From assembly GCA_020638995.1 (NCBI GenBank), contig JACKHM010000003.1, positions 558,001-622,000 of the forward strand: DNA of 64,000 nt. The letters run 5' to 3'. Shown here one piece after another: positions 32,933 to 41,547 of the stretch (the stretch's first letter is position 1; the number at the start of each line of letters is the position of its first letter). A program made the position numbers and the translations under genes. This stretch comes from Planctomycetaceae bacterium. Lineage in GTDB: Bacteria; Planctomycetota; Planctomycetia; Pirellulales; Pirellulaceae. The notes below the pieces were generated by a model. The model made no database searches. It saw only the letters and a program-made list of their open reading frames with translations, and was not told where the DNA came from.

Positions 32933-34930
32933 ATGAGCGATTCCCTTTCAGACAAAGTCGCCAAGAACGACAGTCAACCAGCGCCGGAAACAAAGCAACC
33001 GGCCACTTCTGATAGCCCAGCGAACGCAAGTGTAAATCGCAACCAACAGCGAAAGGAAGCTCGCCGCTGGTGGATCAAGCTGTTTGTGCAACCGGCGTTG
33101 CTGTTAGGCTGCGGCGTGCTTTTGATCGTAGCGCTGGGGATCGCTCAGCGATTCGGTTTCATTTCGGCGGGTGGTGGTGGGCACAGCCAACAGGCGGCCG
33201 GAACCGCCGACACGCGATACATCTGCCCAATGATGTGTACTCCTCCGCAAGCTGAACCGGGTCGCTGTCCCGTCTGTGCGATGGAGCTTGTGCCGGCGAC
33301 CGCCGGTAGCCGTAACGCGGACGCTCGCTCCGTCCACATCGATCCTGCGTCCCGCCGCATTGCGAACATTCAAACAGTCGCCGTGAAGTCGATTCCGACA
33401 ACTCGTACCATTCGTGCCATTGGTGAACTCAGCTACGACGAGGGGACTTTGAAGACGATCGCCGCTTATGTAGATGGACGCCTGGAGCGGTTGTATGCCG
33501 ACTATACGGGTGTCGTCGTGACGAAGGGAGACCATCTGGCGCTCGTGTATTCCCCGCGACTGTACTCCGGGCAAGTGGAGCTGCTATTGGCCAAGAAGTC
33601 TCATAACGAGAGCCTCTCGTCCACGTTCGCGCGAGTCACCCAGTCCAATCAGGACTTGTATGCCAGCGCCCGGCAGCGGTTGCTCGAACTGGGTATGACC
33701 GAGCCGCAGATTGAGCAGCTTGAGGAGGCCGGCGAGGCGAACAGCCGTATGCACTTGTGTGCCCCGATCAGCGGGACCGTGATCCAGAAGATGGCCATTG
33801 AAGGTCAGTACGTCAAAGAAGGCGACGCTATCTACCAACTTGCCGACCTCTCGACCGTCTGGTTGATGCTCCGGCTGTTTCCCGAGGATGCGACGACGAT
33901 CCGCTACGGTCAGAAAGTCGAGGCGGAGGTTCAGTCGCTGCCGGGTCGAGCGTTCGCTGGCCGCGTGGCATTCATCGATCCCAACGTCGATCCGAAAACA
34001 CGTACCGTTGGTGTTCGCGTGGTGATTCCGAACGACGGCGGACTGTTGCGAGTGGGTGACTACGCAAAAGCCACCATTAACGTACCGCTTACCGATGCAC
34101 AACAAACAGTCGTTTTCGACGCGGAACTGGCCAATAAATGGATCAGTCCACGGCACCCGCATGTGATCGCCGAGTCGGCTGGCGATTGCCCGATCTGCGG
34201 TATCGAACTCGTCCCGGCTGCCCAGTTTGGCTTTACCGATCAACCGACTGCCGGCAGCGAGGCCCTCGTCGTGCCTCGCGACGCGGTACTGATGGCGGGC
34301 AACAACAGCGTGCTTTACGTGGAGACCGATCCCGGTCGTTTTGAAATTCGCCGAGTGGTACTTGGACCGGGGCGGGGTGACCAGATAGTGATCCGTAGCG
34401 GCGTGAAGCTCGGCGAACAGGTAGCGACACGAGGCAATTTCCTCATCGACTCGCAGATGCAACTTGCGGGCAATCCCTCGTTGATCGTTCCAACGAAGTT
34501 GGAGCACATGCCGGCACCCGCACTGTCGGCCGAGATGATCGCGGCGTTTGCGGCGCTGTCTGAAGAAGACCGCTTCCTTGTCGAGGCACAAGGTATTTGT
34601 CCGGTCGCTGATTCTCGACTCGGTGCGATGGGCATACCAAAGAAAGTGGATGTAAACGGAACAACTGTGTTCATCTGTTGCGAAGCTTGCCGCGGACGTC
34701 TGCTGCGAGAGCCCGACAAGTACCTGGCAAAGCTGGCAGCCCGGCAACATGAGGAACCGGCTCACGACCATTCGCCAACGCCGCCGGTGATGGATCTTCC
34801 TCCCATCGGCGTCCCTCAAATTATCGAGCCGTTGGCTCCCGATGCCATTGAGGAGACTCGGCAAGGCACAAATGCTCTCCGGCCAACCGCAAAGCGAGTC
34901 GCGGAGTTGAATGAGGAGGCAGTGCGATGA
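32933..34930 (+). CDS. cusB: CusB-like RND periplasmic adaptor with extra metal-binding domains
   Basis: 665 residues, much longer than the usual about 400. A cytoplasmic Pro/Gln-rich N-terminus and one membrane helix (PALLLGCGVLLIVALGI) are followed by a CPM-type metal domain (YICPMMCTPP...CPVCAMELVP). The HlyD/CusB core has RIANIQTVAVK, GRLERLYADYTGVVVTKGD and the lipoyl-like APISGTVIQKMAIEGQYVKEG. A second, partly degenerate CPICGIELVP domain interrupts the membrane-proximal part at about residue 410. The C-terminus carries ICPVADSRLGAMG...VFICCEAC. It links pump and outer membrane channel and probably feeds Cu(I)/Ag(I). Its TGA overlaps the start of the pump gene. Confidence 0.92.
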   Translation: MSDSLSDKVAKNDSQPAPETKQPATSDSPANASVNRNQQRKEARRWWIKLFVQPALLLGCGVLLIVALGIAQRFGFISAGGGGHSQQAAGTADTRYICPMMCTPPQAEPGRCPVCAMELVPATAGSRNADARSVHIDPASRRIANIQTVAVKSIPTTRTIRAIGELSYDEGTLKTIAAYVDGRLERLYADYTGVVVTKGDHLALVYSPRLYSGQVELLLAKKSHNESLSSTFARVTQSNQDLYASARQRLLELGMTEPQIEQLEEAGEANSRMHLCAPISGTVIQKMAIEGQYVKEGDAIYQLADLSTVWLMLRLFPEDATTIRYGQKVEAEVQSLPGRAFAGRVAFIDPNVDPKTRTVGVRVVIPNDGGLLRVGDYAKATINVPLTDAQQTVVFDAELANKWISPRHPHVIAESAGDCPICGIELVPAAQFGFTDQPTAGSEALVVPRDAVLMAGNNSVLYVETDPGRFEIRRVVLGPGRGDQIVIRSGVKLGEQVATRGNFLIDSQMQLAGNPSLIVPTKLEHMPAPALSAEMIAAFAALSEEDRFLVEAQGICPVADSRLGAMGIPKKVDVNGTTVFICCEACRGRLLREPDKYLAKLAARQHEEPAHDHSPTPPVMDLPPIGVPQIIEPLAPDAIEETRQGTNALRPTAKRVAELNEEAVR

Positions 34931-37900
34931 TCAGGGCCATCCTCGATTTCTGCATCCGCGAGCGACTGGTTGTTCTGATGGCCTCCGTGGCGCTAGTTGC
35001 CTATGGATGGTACGCCACACAGAAGGTGCCGCTCGACGCCATTCCCAACGTTGGCGAAAACCAGGTCATCGTGTTGACGGAATGGTCGGGGCGTTCGCCG
35101 AAGGACATGGAAGACCAGATCACGTATCCACTTTCGGTTGCATTGCAGGCCGTTCCAGGCTCGAAGAGCGTGCGTGGCAAGAGCATGTTCGGATTCAGCT
35201 TTGTACAAGTGACCTTCGACGACGACGTCGATTTCTACTGGGCGCGCTCGCGTGTCGCCGAGCAACTCACGACCGTCTCCGGTTCGCTCCCCGACGGTGT
35301 CACGCCGACGCTCGCTCCCGACGCCACGGCGCTCGGACAGATTTACTACTACGTGCTCCAGCCGCCTGCCGGTATGGATCTGGCCGAACTGAGGTCGAAG
35401 CAGGATTTCTTCATTAAGTTCGCCTTGCAATCGGTGGACGGCGTGGCGGAAGTGGCGTCGGTTGGTGGTTACGTGAAGCAGTACCAGATCGAAGTCGATC
35501 CCGACAAGTTGCGGTATCACAACATCCCGCTGAGCCAAGTCATCGAGGCGGTGAAAGCTTCGAACATCGACGTGGGGGCCAAGACCGTCGAGAACGGCGG
35601 CATGGAATTCATCGTTCGTGGCAAAGGATTCATTGGCTCGGGGAAGACGGAACAGGAAACCATTGATCAGATCAACAACACGGTTGTCATGACGCGTGAT
35701 GGAATTCCCGTGCGCGTGCGTGATTTGGCTCAGGTGCAAATCGGCCCGGCGTTTCGCCGCGGAGCGTTGGACCTCAACGGACAGGAGGCCGTGGGTGGCG
35801 TCGTGGTCATGCGTTACGGTGAAAACCCGCGCGATGTGATCGAACGAGTAAAGGCCAAGATCGCTTCTCTGGAATCCGAACTTGACGGGATTGAGATCCA
35901 CGGCATCTACGACCGCACGCTGCTGATCGACGAAACCGTTGCCACATTGACCGAGGCGTTAGGCCAGGAGACGTTGATCACGATCGTTGTTGTTGTCCTC
36001 TTCCTGCTTCACGTCCGCGCCAGCATCGTGATTGCGATCACGCTGCCGATGGCGGTATTGATGGCGTTCGCCGCCATGAAGCTGTTCCACGTCGACGCGA
36101 ACATCATGTCGCTGGCAGGAATTGCCATCGCGATTGGCACGATGGTGGATATGGGCATCATTGTGCTGGAGAATATCTATGGAGGACTCTCCGATTGGGA
36201 GCAGGCGGGTTCTCCCGGCGGATCACGCCGTCGCCTCGAAGTCATTCGCGAATCTGCGGCCGAAGTCGTGCCAGCCGTCATGACGGCCGTCAGCACGACG
36301 ATCGTCAGCTTCCTGCCCGTGTTCTTCCTGACCGGTCGTGATTACAAGTTGTTCGCACCTCTAGCATGGACAAAGACCTTTGCCCTGGCCGCCAGTTTGA
36401 TCGTTGCGATCACCGTGGTTCCAATGTTGGCTCGCATCTTTTTGCGCAGCTCGCGTATGCCGCGTTGGGCGGGTTATGTCGTCGGAGTCGCGATGGCGGC
36501 ACTCGCGGCTGTCTTATGTCAGTTCGTGTGGCGCGATCACATTGAACAATGGACGACGCTCAGTCCAGCTTTGGCAACAGTGCTGGCCGCTGGAATTGGA
36601 TTTCTCGCCGGCTGGTGGATGACGCGCGAGAAGATTCGATCGATGGAAGAGAATCCGGCCAGTCGCTTCGTGCGGTTTCTGTACGCCGGTCGACTCCGGA
36701 TGGCGCTGAAGCACAAGATGCTAATGCTCTCGTTTCCGCTCACGATCTTCTTCCTGGGCCTGGGCGCATGGATCGGACTGCCGACCGTACTGCGCCCCGT
36801 AGAAAAAGCCGTAGCGCTGCTCGGGGCGGACCTGAATGAAGTCCCGGGTTACATCAAAGCCAAGCACGCCTTCACCGGTCTCAAATCAGACGACTGGATC
36901 GCGTTGGATGAAGGATCGTGGTTCTACATGCCAAGCCTGTATCCGGCGGCGAGCTTCAATCAAGCAATGGAAGTGCTGCAATCGCAGGACGTGCTGATCA
37001 AGCAGATACCCGAAGTCGAGAATGTGATGGGCAAGATCGGTCGTGTCGATTCGGCACTCGACCCAGCTCCCGCTGCGATGGTGGAAACCTACGTGATGCT
37101 CAAGCCTCGCGACCAATGGCGCGAGGGAATGACCGAAAGGTTGATATGGAACGAGATCAACGCGGTCGCGACTTTGCCGGGCGTGACGCCTGCCTCGCCG
37201 CTACAGCCGATCGAAGGCCGGATTGTCATGTTGCAGGCAGGTATCAAGGCTTCGATGGCCGTGCGGATCTACGGCGATAGCCTGGAAGGTTTGTCAAAGG
37301 CTTCGCTGGCGGTTGCCGAGCAACTCAAGCAAAATCACCTCGTCAATTCGGGTACCGTCAATCCAGACATCGTGATGGGCAAGCCATACTATGAATTCGA
37401 AGTCGATCGTGAAGAATCAGCCCGCTACGGCATGAACACGATGCTGGTCAACCAGATCGTCTCGGCGGGGTTGGGTGGATTGGACGTAACGACCACCGTG
37501 GAAGGACGCGAGCGGTATCCAATTCAGATTCGCTTCAACCGCGATGTGCGCGAGCGGATCGGCGAACTGCACCAAGTGCCAGTGGTGACAAATTCCTCCG
37601 AAGTTGTTCCGTTGGAACGATTGGCCTCCGTCTCAACGACTTGGGGACCGGGGATGATCAACAGCGAAGACTCGCGTCTAGTCGCGCACGTAATGTTCTC
37701 GCCATCGGGCGGCGCGGGCGACCTCGAAACGGTCGCCTCCGTCATGGAGTCGCTACGCGCCGCGCGAGAGAGCGGCCAACTCGTCTTTCCGGCAGGCAAT
37801 TTCGAGTTGCAACCGGTCGGCTCGTTTCAGAATCAAATCGAGGCCAACCAGCGTTTGCTGTGGATCTTGCCGAGCGTCTTCCTGATAAATCTCTTGCTGC

Positions 37901-38436
37901 ACTATTTGCACTTCCGCAACTTGCCGATCTCGCTGGTCGTGTTTTCCGGAATTCCGATCGCGGCCGCTGGTGGCATGATCGCCATCGCCGTGATGGGTGT
38001 CGAGTTGAACACGGCGGTGTGGGTAGGTTTCATCGCGCTGGCCGGTTTGGCCGCCGATGACGGCATCGTTATGGCCAGCTACATCCACGAACGACTGAAA
38101 CGCCGCTCGATCGATAACGTCGAGGATCTCCGCAACGAGATTTACGAAGCCGGCCTGAAGCGGATTCGACCGTGCGTGATGACGACCGTCACGACAATGG
38201 CGGCCTTGGTGCCGGTCTTGCTCTCCACAGGACGAGGCGCGGACGTCGCGCGAGCGATGGCCTTGCCCGTCTTCGGAGGAATGTTGATCGAACCGTTCAC
38301 AACGTTCGTCGTTCCAACCGTCTACTGTGCCTACATGGAGTTGAAGTTGAGAGCTGGTTTGCGTGACGAGTTGCTGGAGATGTCGCTCGACGAGGAAACG
38401 CCTCCAATCGCGAGTTCTGATTCGGTGGCCGCATAA
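34927..38436 (+). CDS. cusA: CusA-like heavy-metal RND transporter
   Basis: 1169 residues; ATG in a 4-base overlap with the adaptor, with GAGGAGG upstream. Twelve-helix RND plan: N-terminal helix, periplasmic loop with PLDAIPNVGENQVIVLTEW, then AIAIGTMVDMGIIVLENIY, the monovalent-metal (Cus/Sil) form of the helix-4 motif rather than the DFGxxVD form. The second half has GLAADDGIVMASYIHERL and IRPCVMTTVTTMAALVPV. About 120 residues longer than typical, mainly from two extra hydrophobic segments at about residues 510-560. Expected to export Cu(I)/Ag(I) from periplasm or cytoplasm through the TolC-like channel at 39230. Confidence 0.95.
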   Translation: MIRAILDFCIRERLVVLMASVALVAYGWYATQKVPLDAIPNVGENQVIVLTEWSGRSPKDMEDQITYPLSVALQAVPGSKSVRGKSMFGFSFVQVTFDDDVDFYWARSRVAEQLTTVSGSLPDGVTPTLAPDATALGQIYYYVLQPPAGMDLAELRSKQDFFIKFALQSVDGVAEVASVGGYVKQYQIEVDPDKLRYHNIPLSQVIEAVKASNIDVGAKTVENGGMEFIVRGKGFIGSGKTEQETIDQINNTVVMTRDGIPVRVRDLAQVQIGPAFRRGALDLNGQEAVGGVVVMRYGENPRDVIERVKAKIASLESELDGIEIHGIYDRTLLIDETVATLTEALGQETLITIVVVVLFLLHVRASIVIAITLPMAVLMAFAAMKLFHVDANIMSLAGIAIAIGTMVDMGIIVLENIYGGLSDWEQAGSPGGSRRRLEVIRESAAEVVPAVMTAVSTTIVSFLPVFFLTGRDYKLFAPLAWTKTFALAASLIVAITVVPMLARIFLRSSRMPRWAGYVVGVAMAALAAVLCQFVWRDHIEQWTTLSPALATVLAAGIGFLAGWWMTREKIRSMEENPASRFVRFLYAGRLRMALKHKMLMLSFPLTIFFLGLGAWIGLPTVLRPVEKAVALLGADLNEVPGYIKAKHAFTGLKSDDWIALDEGSWFYMPSLYPAASFNQAMEVLQSQDVLIKQIPEVENVMGKIGRVDSALDPAPAAMVETYVMLKPRDQWREGMTERLIWNEINAVATLPGVTPASPLQPIEGRIVMLQAGIKASMAVRIYGDSLEGLSKASLAVAEQLKQNHLVNSGTVNPDIVMGKPYYEFEVDREESARYGMNTMLVNQIVSAGLGGLDVTTTVEGRERYPIQIRFNRDVRERIGELHQVPVVTNSSEVVPLERLASVSTTWGPGMINSEDSRLVAHVMFSPSGGAGDLETVASVMESLRAARESGQLVFPAGNFELQPVGSFQNQIEANQRLLWILPSVFLINLLLHYLHFRNLPISLVVFSGIPIAAAGGMIAIAVMGVELNTAVWVGFIALAGLAADDGIVMASYIHERLKRRSIDNVEDLRNEIYEAGLKRIRPCVMTTVTTMAALVPVLLSTGRGADVARAMALPVFGGMLIEPFTTFVVPTVYCAYMELKLRAGLRDELLEMSLDEETPPIASSDSVAA

Positions 38437-38489
38437 AGAAAACAATAGTTTGGTGTTTGTTGTCCCCCCTTCTCAAAAGGAGTTGAGAA

Positions 38490-38966
38490 ATGAAGTACGT
38501 CACATTCGCAATTGTTATGGTCGCCCTGGGTTTCTGTTCTGCAGCGCCAGCACAAGAGCTGTCGCAGCATGATCAAATCCACATTGCCGTTCAAGAAATT
38601 TGTCCGGTCTCCGGCCAGAAGCTTGGTGACCACGGAGCGCCACTCAAAGTTAAGATTGGAGAGGAAGCTCTGTTCGTCTGCTGCCGGGGATGTCTGCAGG
38701 GCAAGCAAGTCAGTCCACAGCATTGGGCGACCATTCACGCCAACTTCGCCAAAGCGCAACGCATTTGCCCGATCATGAAGAAGGAGCTACCGGCAAATCC
38801 TAAGTGGACCGTCGTCGAAGGTCAGATCGTTTATGTCTGTTGTCCGCCCTGCACCGAGAAGATCGCCGCAGAGCCACAAAAGTTTATTCAGCAGATCGAT
38901 GAACTATACCTAGCGTCCCTGCGAGCCCAGCAAACAGCTCGCGTTACCGAACGCGTCGCGCGATAG
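38490..38966 (+). CDS. Secreted protein with two CP...VCC-x2-C domains
   Basis: 158 residues; AAGGAG upstream. Signal peptide MKYVTFAIVMVALGFCSAAPA. Domain 1 is ICPVSGQKLGDHGAPLKVKI...LFVCCRGC, domain 2 is ICPIMKKELPANPKWTVVEG...VYVCCPPC. Both are versions of the domain also found in the genes at 30549, 31812 and the adaptor. It follows the pump gene by 53 bases and ends at a strong terminator, so it closes the operon. Probable periplasmic Cu/Ag carrier. Confidence 0.82.
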   Translation: MKYVTFAIVMVALGFCSAAPAQELSQHDQIHIAVQEICPVSGQKLGDHGAPLKVKIGEEALFVCCRGCLQGKQVSPQHWATIHANFAKAQRICPIMKKELPANPKWTVVEGQIVYVCCPPCTEKIAAEPQKFIQQIDELYLASLRAQQTARVTERVAR

Positions 38967-38978
38967 AGTGTGCGGACT

Positions 38979-39024
38979 CTGGGCAACTCGGAGATCGGCA
39001 ATTCCGAGTTGCCCAGGCTTTTTC
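38979..39024 (+). terminator. Intrinsic terminator of the cus operon
   Basis: CTGGGCAACTCGG (38979-38991) pairs perfectly with CCGAGTTGCCCAG (39004-39016), followed by GCTTTTTCC. Confidence 0.9.
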
Positions 39025-39229
39025 CAGTTTTTACAGCCGATTGACGTGCTTGGCAGATCGTTTGCATAACCGGAACAATCAACACAACCCAACCGTGCGT
39101 GCCGGTTTCGACAATGCTCCGGGTTGTAAAGCTTGTTTCGAACGTGCGGCGATTGCCGATAGTACTAGTGGGATTGTCTAGCCGCGTGGCGCACAAGCGT
39201 CGCGAGCGTCATGCGAAGGGGGGCCAAGG

Positions 39230-40657
39230 ATGGCCACACGAAACTCGATCTACTTTTTACTCTTAGGCGTCGTTCTGATGGCCGGTTGCAAATCCGCTCA
39301 TCAAGTGCGAGATCCCGAATACAGCCGTGTCATTCACTCGGTAGAACAAGCCTGGCACGCGCCCGATCCAGCCACCGATGCCGTCAACCCGGTGTACATG
39401 CACCTCGAAGGGCCTCACGCCGTCGAAGAGTACATTCAGTTCGCGCTAGAGCAAAACCCGGACATCCAGGCCGCACGCAAGCGGATGGAATCGTTTGCCT
39501 ACCAAGTTCCAGTTGCCGCAAGTTTGCAAGATCCCATGCTGAATCTGACCGTTCAGCCGGAACCGGTACAAACGGCGGCTGGCCAACAAGAGTTGATCCT
39601 GGCGGCCAATCAGAAGTTCCATTGGTTTGGCAAGTTAGATACGCGTGCAAGTGTGGCGGAAGCACAGACAAATGTCGCTCGCGCGCATCTGGCTGCGGCG
39701 GAGTTGGGAACGATCGCCAAGGTGAAACGCGCCTACTACGAGCTGTATTTCATCCAACAAGCCACCGCTGTCACCAAGCAACAACAAGCCCTGCTCGGTC
39801 AAATCCGCGACGTGGCCAATAAACGCTACGCGGCATCGCTAACCAGCCAGCAAGATGTGCTGCGGGCCGATCTGGAAATCTCGAACGTCGAGAACGAGTT
39901 GATTCGATTGCGCCAGCAGATGGAGAGCGGCCAGGCCCGCCTCGCCCGCATTCTGCACGTCGCACCGCAGACGAACGTGCTGGCGCTCGATCAACTTCCG
40001 CCTGAACAGGCTCCACGCGATCTCGCGTGGTTACAACATCAGGCGGTGGCGGCCAGACCTGAACTTCACGCTCAGTTGGCCGCGCTTGAACGAGATCAGC
40101 TGGCGGTTGACTTGGCTCAATACGACTACAAACCGGACGTGACGCTAGGCTTCTCGTGGATCGATGTTGCCGACGCCGGTCTGAGCCCCGTGGCGAATGG
40201 CCGCGACGCATTTTTGCTGACAGCGGGCGTCAACTTGCCCATCTACCAGAGGCGTCTGGATTCCTCGGTGCGATCTGCCGAAGCCAAGGCGGTCTCATCG
40301 GCACGAGAATACGATTCGCTGCGAGACGGGACGCTGGAAGAAGTGACCGACCTGTTCGCTCAGGCCAAGAGCCAGCAAGATTTGCTGACTTTGTTTCGGG
40401 AAGACATCTTACCGAAGGCGCGACAGACTTTGGAAGTTTCGAGCCGCGCTTACAACGTCGGCGAAGTTGACTTTTTACAGTTGATCGACAATTGGCGGCA
40501 GTTACTTCGCTACGAGGTCATGAACTACCGCTCGGAAGCTTCGCTACGCCAGACGGTGGCGGAACTTGAACGAGTGGTTGGAGGCTTCGCTGGTCCGTCT
40601 GCCGAACTCATCGGCGAACCGGGCGGCGCGTTACAACCACTGCCACCGCCGCAATAA
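39230..40657 (+). CDS. cusC: CusC-like outer membrane efflux channel (TolC family)
   Basis: 475 residues; ATG with a GGGG/AAGG region upstream. Lipoprotein signal with lipobox VVLMAGC. Two OEP (outer membrane efflux protein) halves of coiled-coil helices: VEEYIQFALEQNPDIQAARK, ARAHLAAAELGTIAKVKRAY, then LAWLQHQAVAARPELHAQ and VEDFLQL-type ending (VGEVDFLQLIDNWRQ). Length and layout are normal for the family. It should complete the Cus system encoded upstream, though a terminator lies between them, so it may have its own promoter in 39025-39229. The end is Pro/Gln-rich. Confidence 0.92.
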   Translation: MATRNSIYFLLLGVVLMAGCKSAHQVRDPEYSRVIHSVEQAWHAPDPATDAVNPVYMHLEGPHAVEEYIQFALEQNPDIQAARKRMESFAYQVPVAASLQDPMLNLTVQPEPVQTAAGQQELILAANQKFHWFGKLDTRASVAEAQTNVARAHLAAAELGTIAKVKRAYYELYFIQQATAVTKQQQALLGQIRDVANKRYAASLTSQQDVLRADLEISNVENELIRLRQQMESGQARLARILHVAPQTNVLALDQLPPEQAPRDLAWLQHQAVAARPELHAQLAALERDQLAVDLAQYDYKPDVTLGFSWIDVADAGLSPVANGRDAFLLTAGVNLPIYQRRLDSSVRSAEAKAVSSAREYDSLRDGTLEEVTDLFAQAKSQQDLLTLFREDILPKARQTLEVSSRAYNVGEVDFLQLIDNWRQLLRYEVMNYRSEASLRQTVAELERVVGGFAGPSAELIGEPGGALQPLPPPQ

Positions 40658-40693
40658 CATTTTGGAGAGGCCGGAGTCTGACAAGTTGAATAC

Positions 40694-40710
40694 GGCAACT
40701 CCAAGTTGCC
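40694..40710 (+). terminator. Short hairpin between the channel and lipoprotein genes
   Basis: GGCAACT-CCA-AGTTGCC, perfect 7-bp stem without a T-tract, just upstream of the ribosome-binding region of the next gene. It may be an attenuator or mRNA-stability element; it shares GGCAACT with the stem at 38983. Confidence 0.35.
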
Positions 40711-40727
40711 AACCAGGGGGAACAAGG

Positions 40728-40976
40728 ATGTTAAACGCGACGAACGCATTGCGCTGGCTCGCACTGTTGGCGCTCGTACTGATTGCAGGTTGCGCGACTG
40801 CGTACCACAGCTATTCCGGCTGCTACGTCGATTGCAGGTACTGCGCCCCGCCACCGCTGCCATACATCCACTACGAAGGCTGCGTGTGCCATTCGTGTGC
40901 GGCATCGCAGTATTTGTCAATGCCATCGCAAGCGGTGGAAGAACAAGCTGCGGAACAGCAGACGCCGATGGAGTGA
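40728..40976 (+). CDS. Small Cys/Tyr-rich lipoprotein
   Basis: 82 residues from the ATG at 40728. Lipoprotein signal (ALLALVLIAGC), then a compact Cys-rich stretch CYVDCRYCAPPPLPYIHYEG followed by CVCHSC, about eight Cys with aromatic residues. The end is Gln/Glu-rich. It follows the outer-membrane channel gene by 70 bases. Possibly a periplasmic metal-binding lipoprotein; no family recognised. Confidence 0.65.
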   Translation: MLNATNALRWLALLALVLIAGCATAYHSYSGCYVDCRYCAPPPLPYIHYEGCVCHSCAASQYLSMPSQAVEEQAAEQQTPME

Positions 40977-41124
40977 CTGGAGTTTGGCAGACGGGCTGTT
41001 GCTTGCCCGTCGGCACTTCGTCGCCAGATAGCTAAATTGAGACTGTGGAGCACACCTCAGCCGAGACGGCCGCGACAATCGACCGCTCGGCTCTCATTGT
41101 ATAGCACCCAACTCTTCGCCAATC

Positions 41125-41502
41125 TCACTCTGAGGGCTGGGGGGGCTTTTCACCGAACTTGGCTTCGTACAGTTTGACGAACTTCTCGGCTCGCGACGGA
41201 TCACATTGGAAACACTGCGACTCTGCGCGGTTGTGCTCTTCGCACCAGTCTCCCTTGGCCTTGAAGTCGTCGGCCGCTTTACTGCTGCACATACTGCACT
41301 CTTCCTCCGGAATGCCGTGTTCCGCACACCACCAGCCACCGTGATCGTGGCCGTCGCCCTCTGCGTGATCGTGACCTTCGTGGGACTCGGACGCAACTTG
41401 CGTCGAGCCCTGATCGCTCGCTTGCTGGTTGCAACCGGCCAGCGACATCAAGGCCAACGCCGCGATAGAAAACCAAACGGATGTCAAATTCACAAACTTC
41501 AT
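41125..41502 (-). CDS. Lipoprotein with WC-x-EHG-type Cys/His motifs
   Basis: 125 residues from the ATG ending at 41502 (AAGGAGG upstream). Lipobox LMSLAGC, then His/Asp-rich HEGHDHAEGDGHDHGG, then WWCAEHGIPEEECSMC and a second, divergent WCEEHNRAESQCFQC. The same motif stands in the N-terminal part of the adaptor at 44827 (WCDEHGVPEEICVAC), so the two proteins may exchange or sense the same divalent metal. Last gene of the minus-strand czc-like operon. Confidence 0.8.
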   Translation of the reverse strand: MKFVNLTSVWFSIAALALMSLAGCNQQASDQGSTQVASESHEGHDHAEGDGHDHGGWWCAEHGIPEEECSMCSSKAADDFKAKGDWCEEHNRAESQCFQCDPSRAEKFVKLYEAKFGEKPPQPSE

Positions 41503-41547
41503 CACTTCCTCCTTGAGGTTTTTACCTCGTTTGAATAACGAACAACG

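Noticed and set aside
33584..34864. Long open frame on the minus strand (426 codons) opposite the CusB-like adaptor
   Set aside because: The plus-strand gene has clear domains; the antisense frame has none and is a coding shadow.
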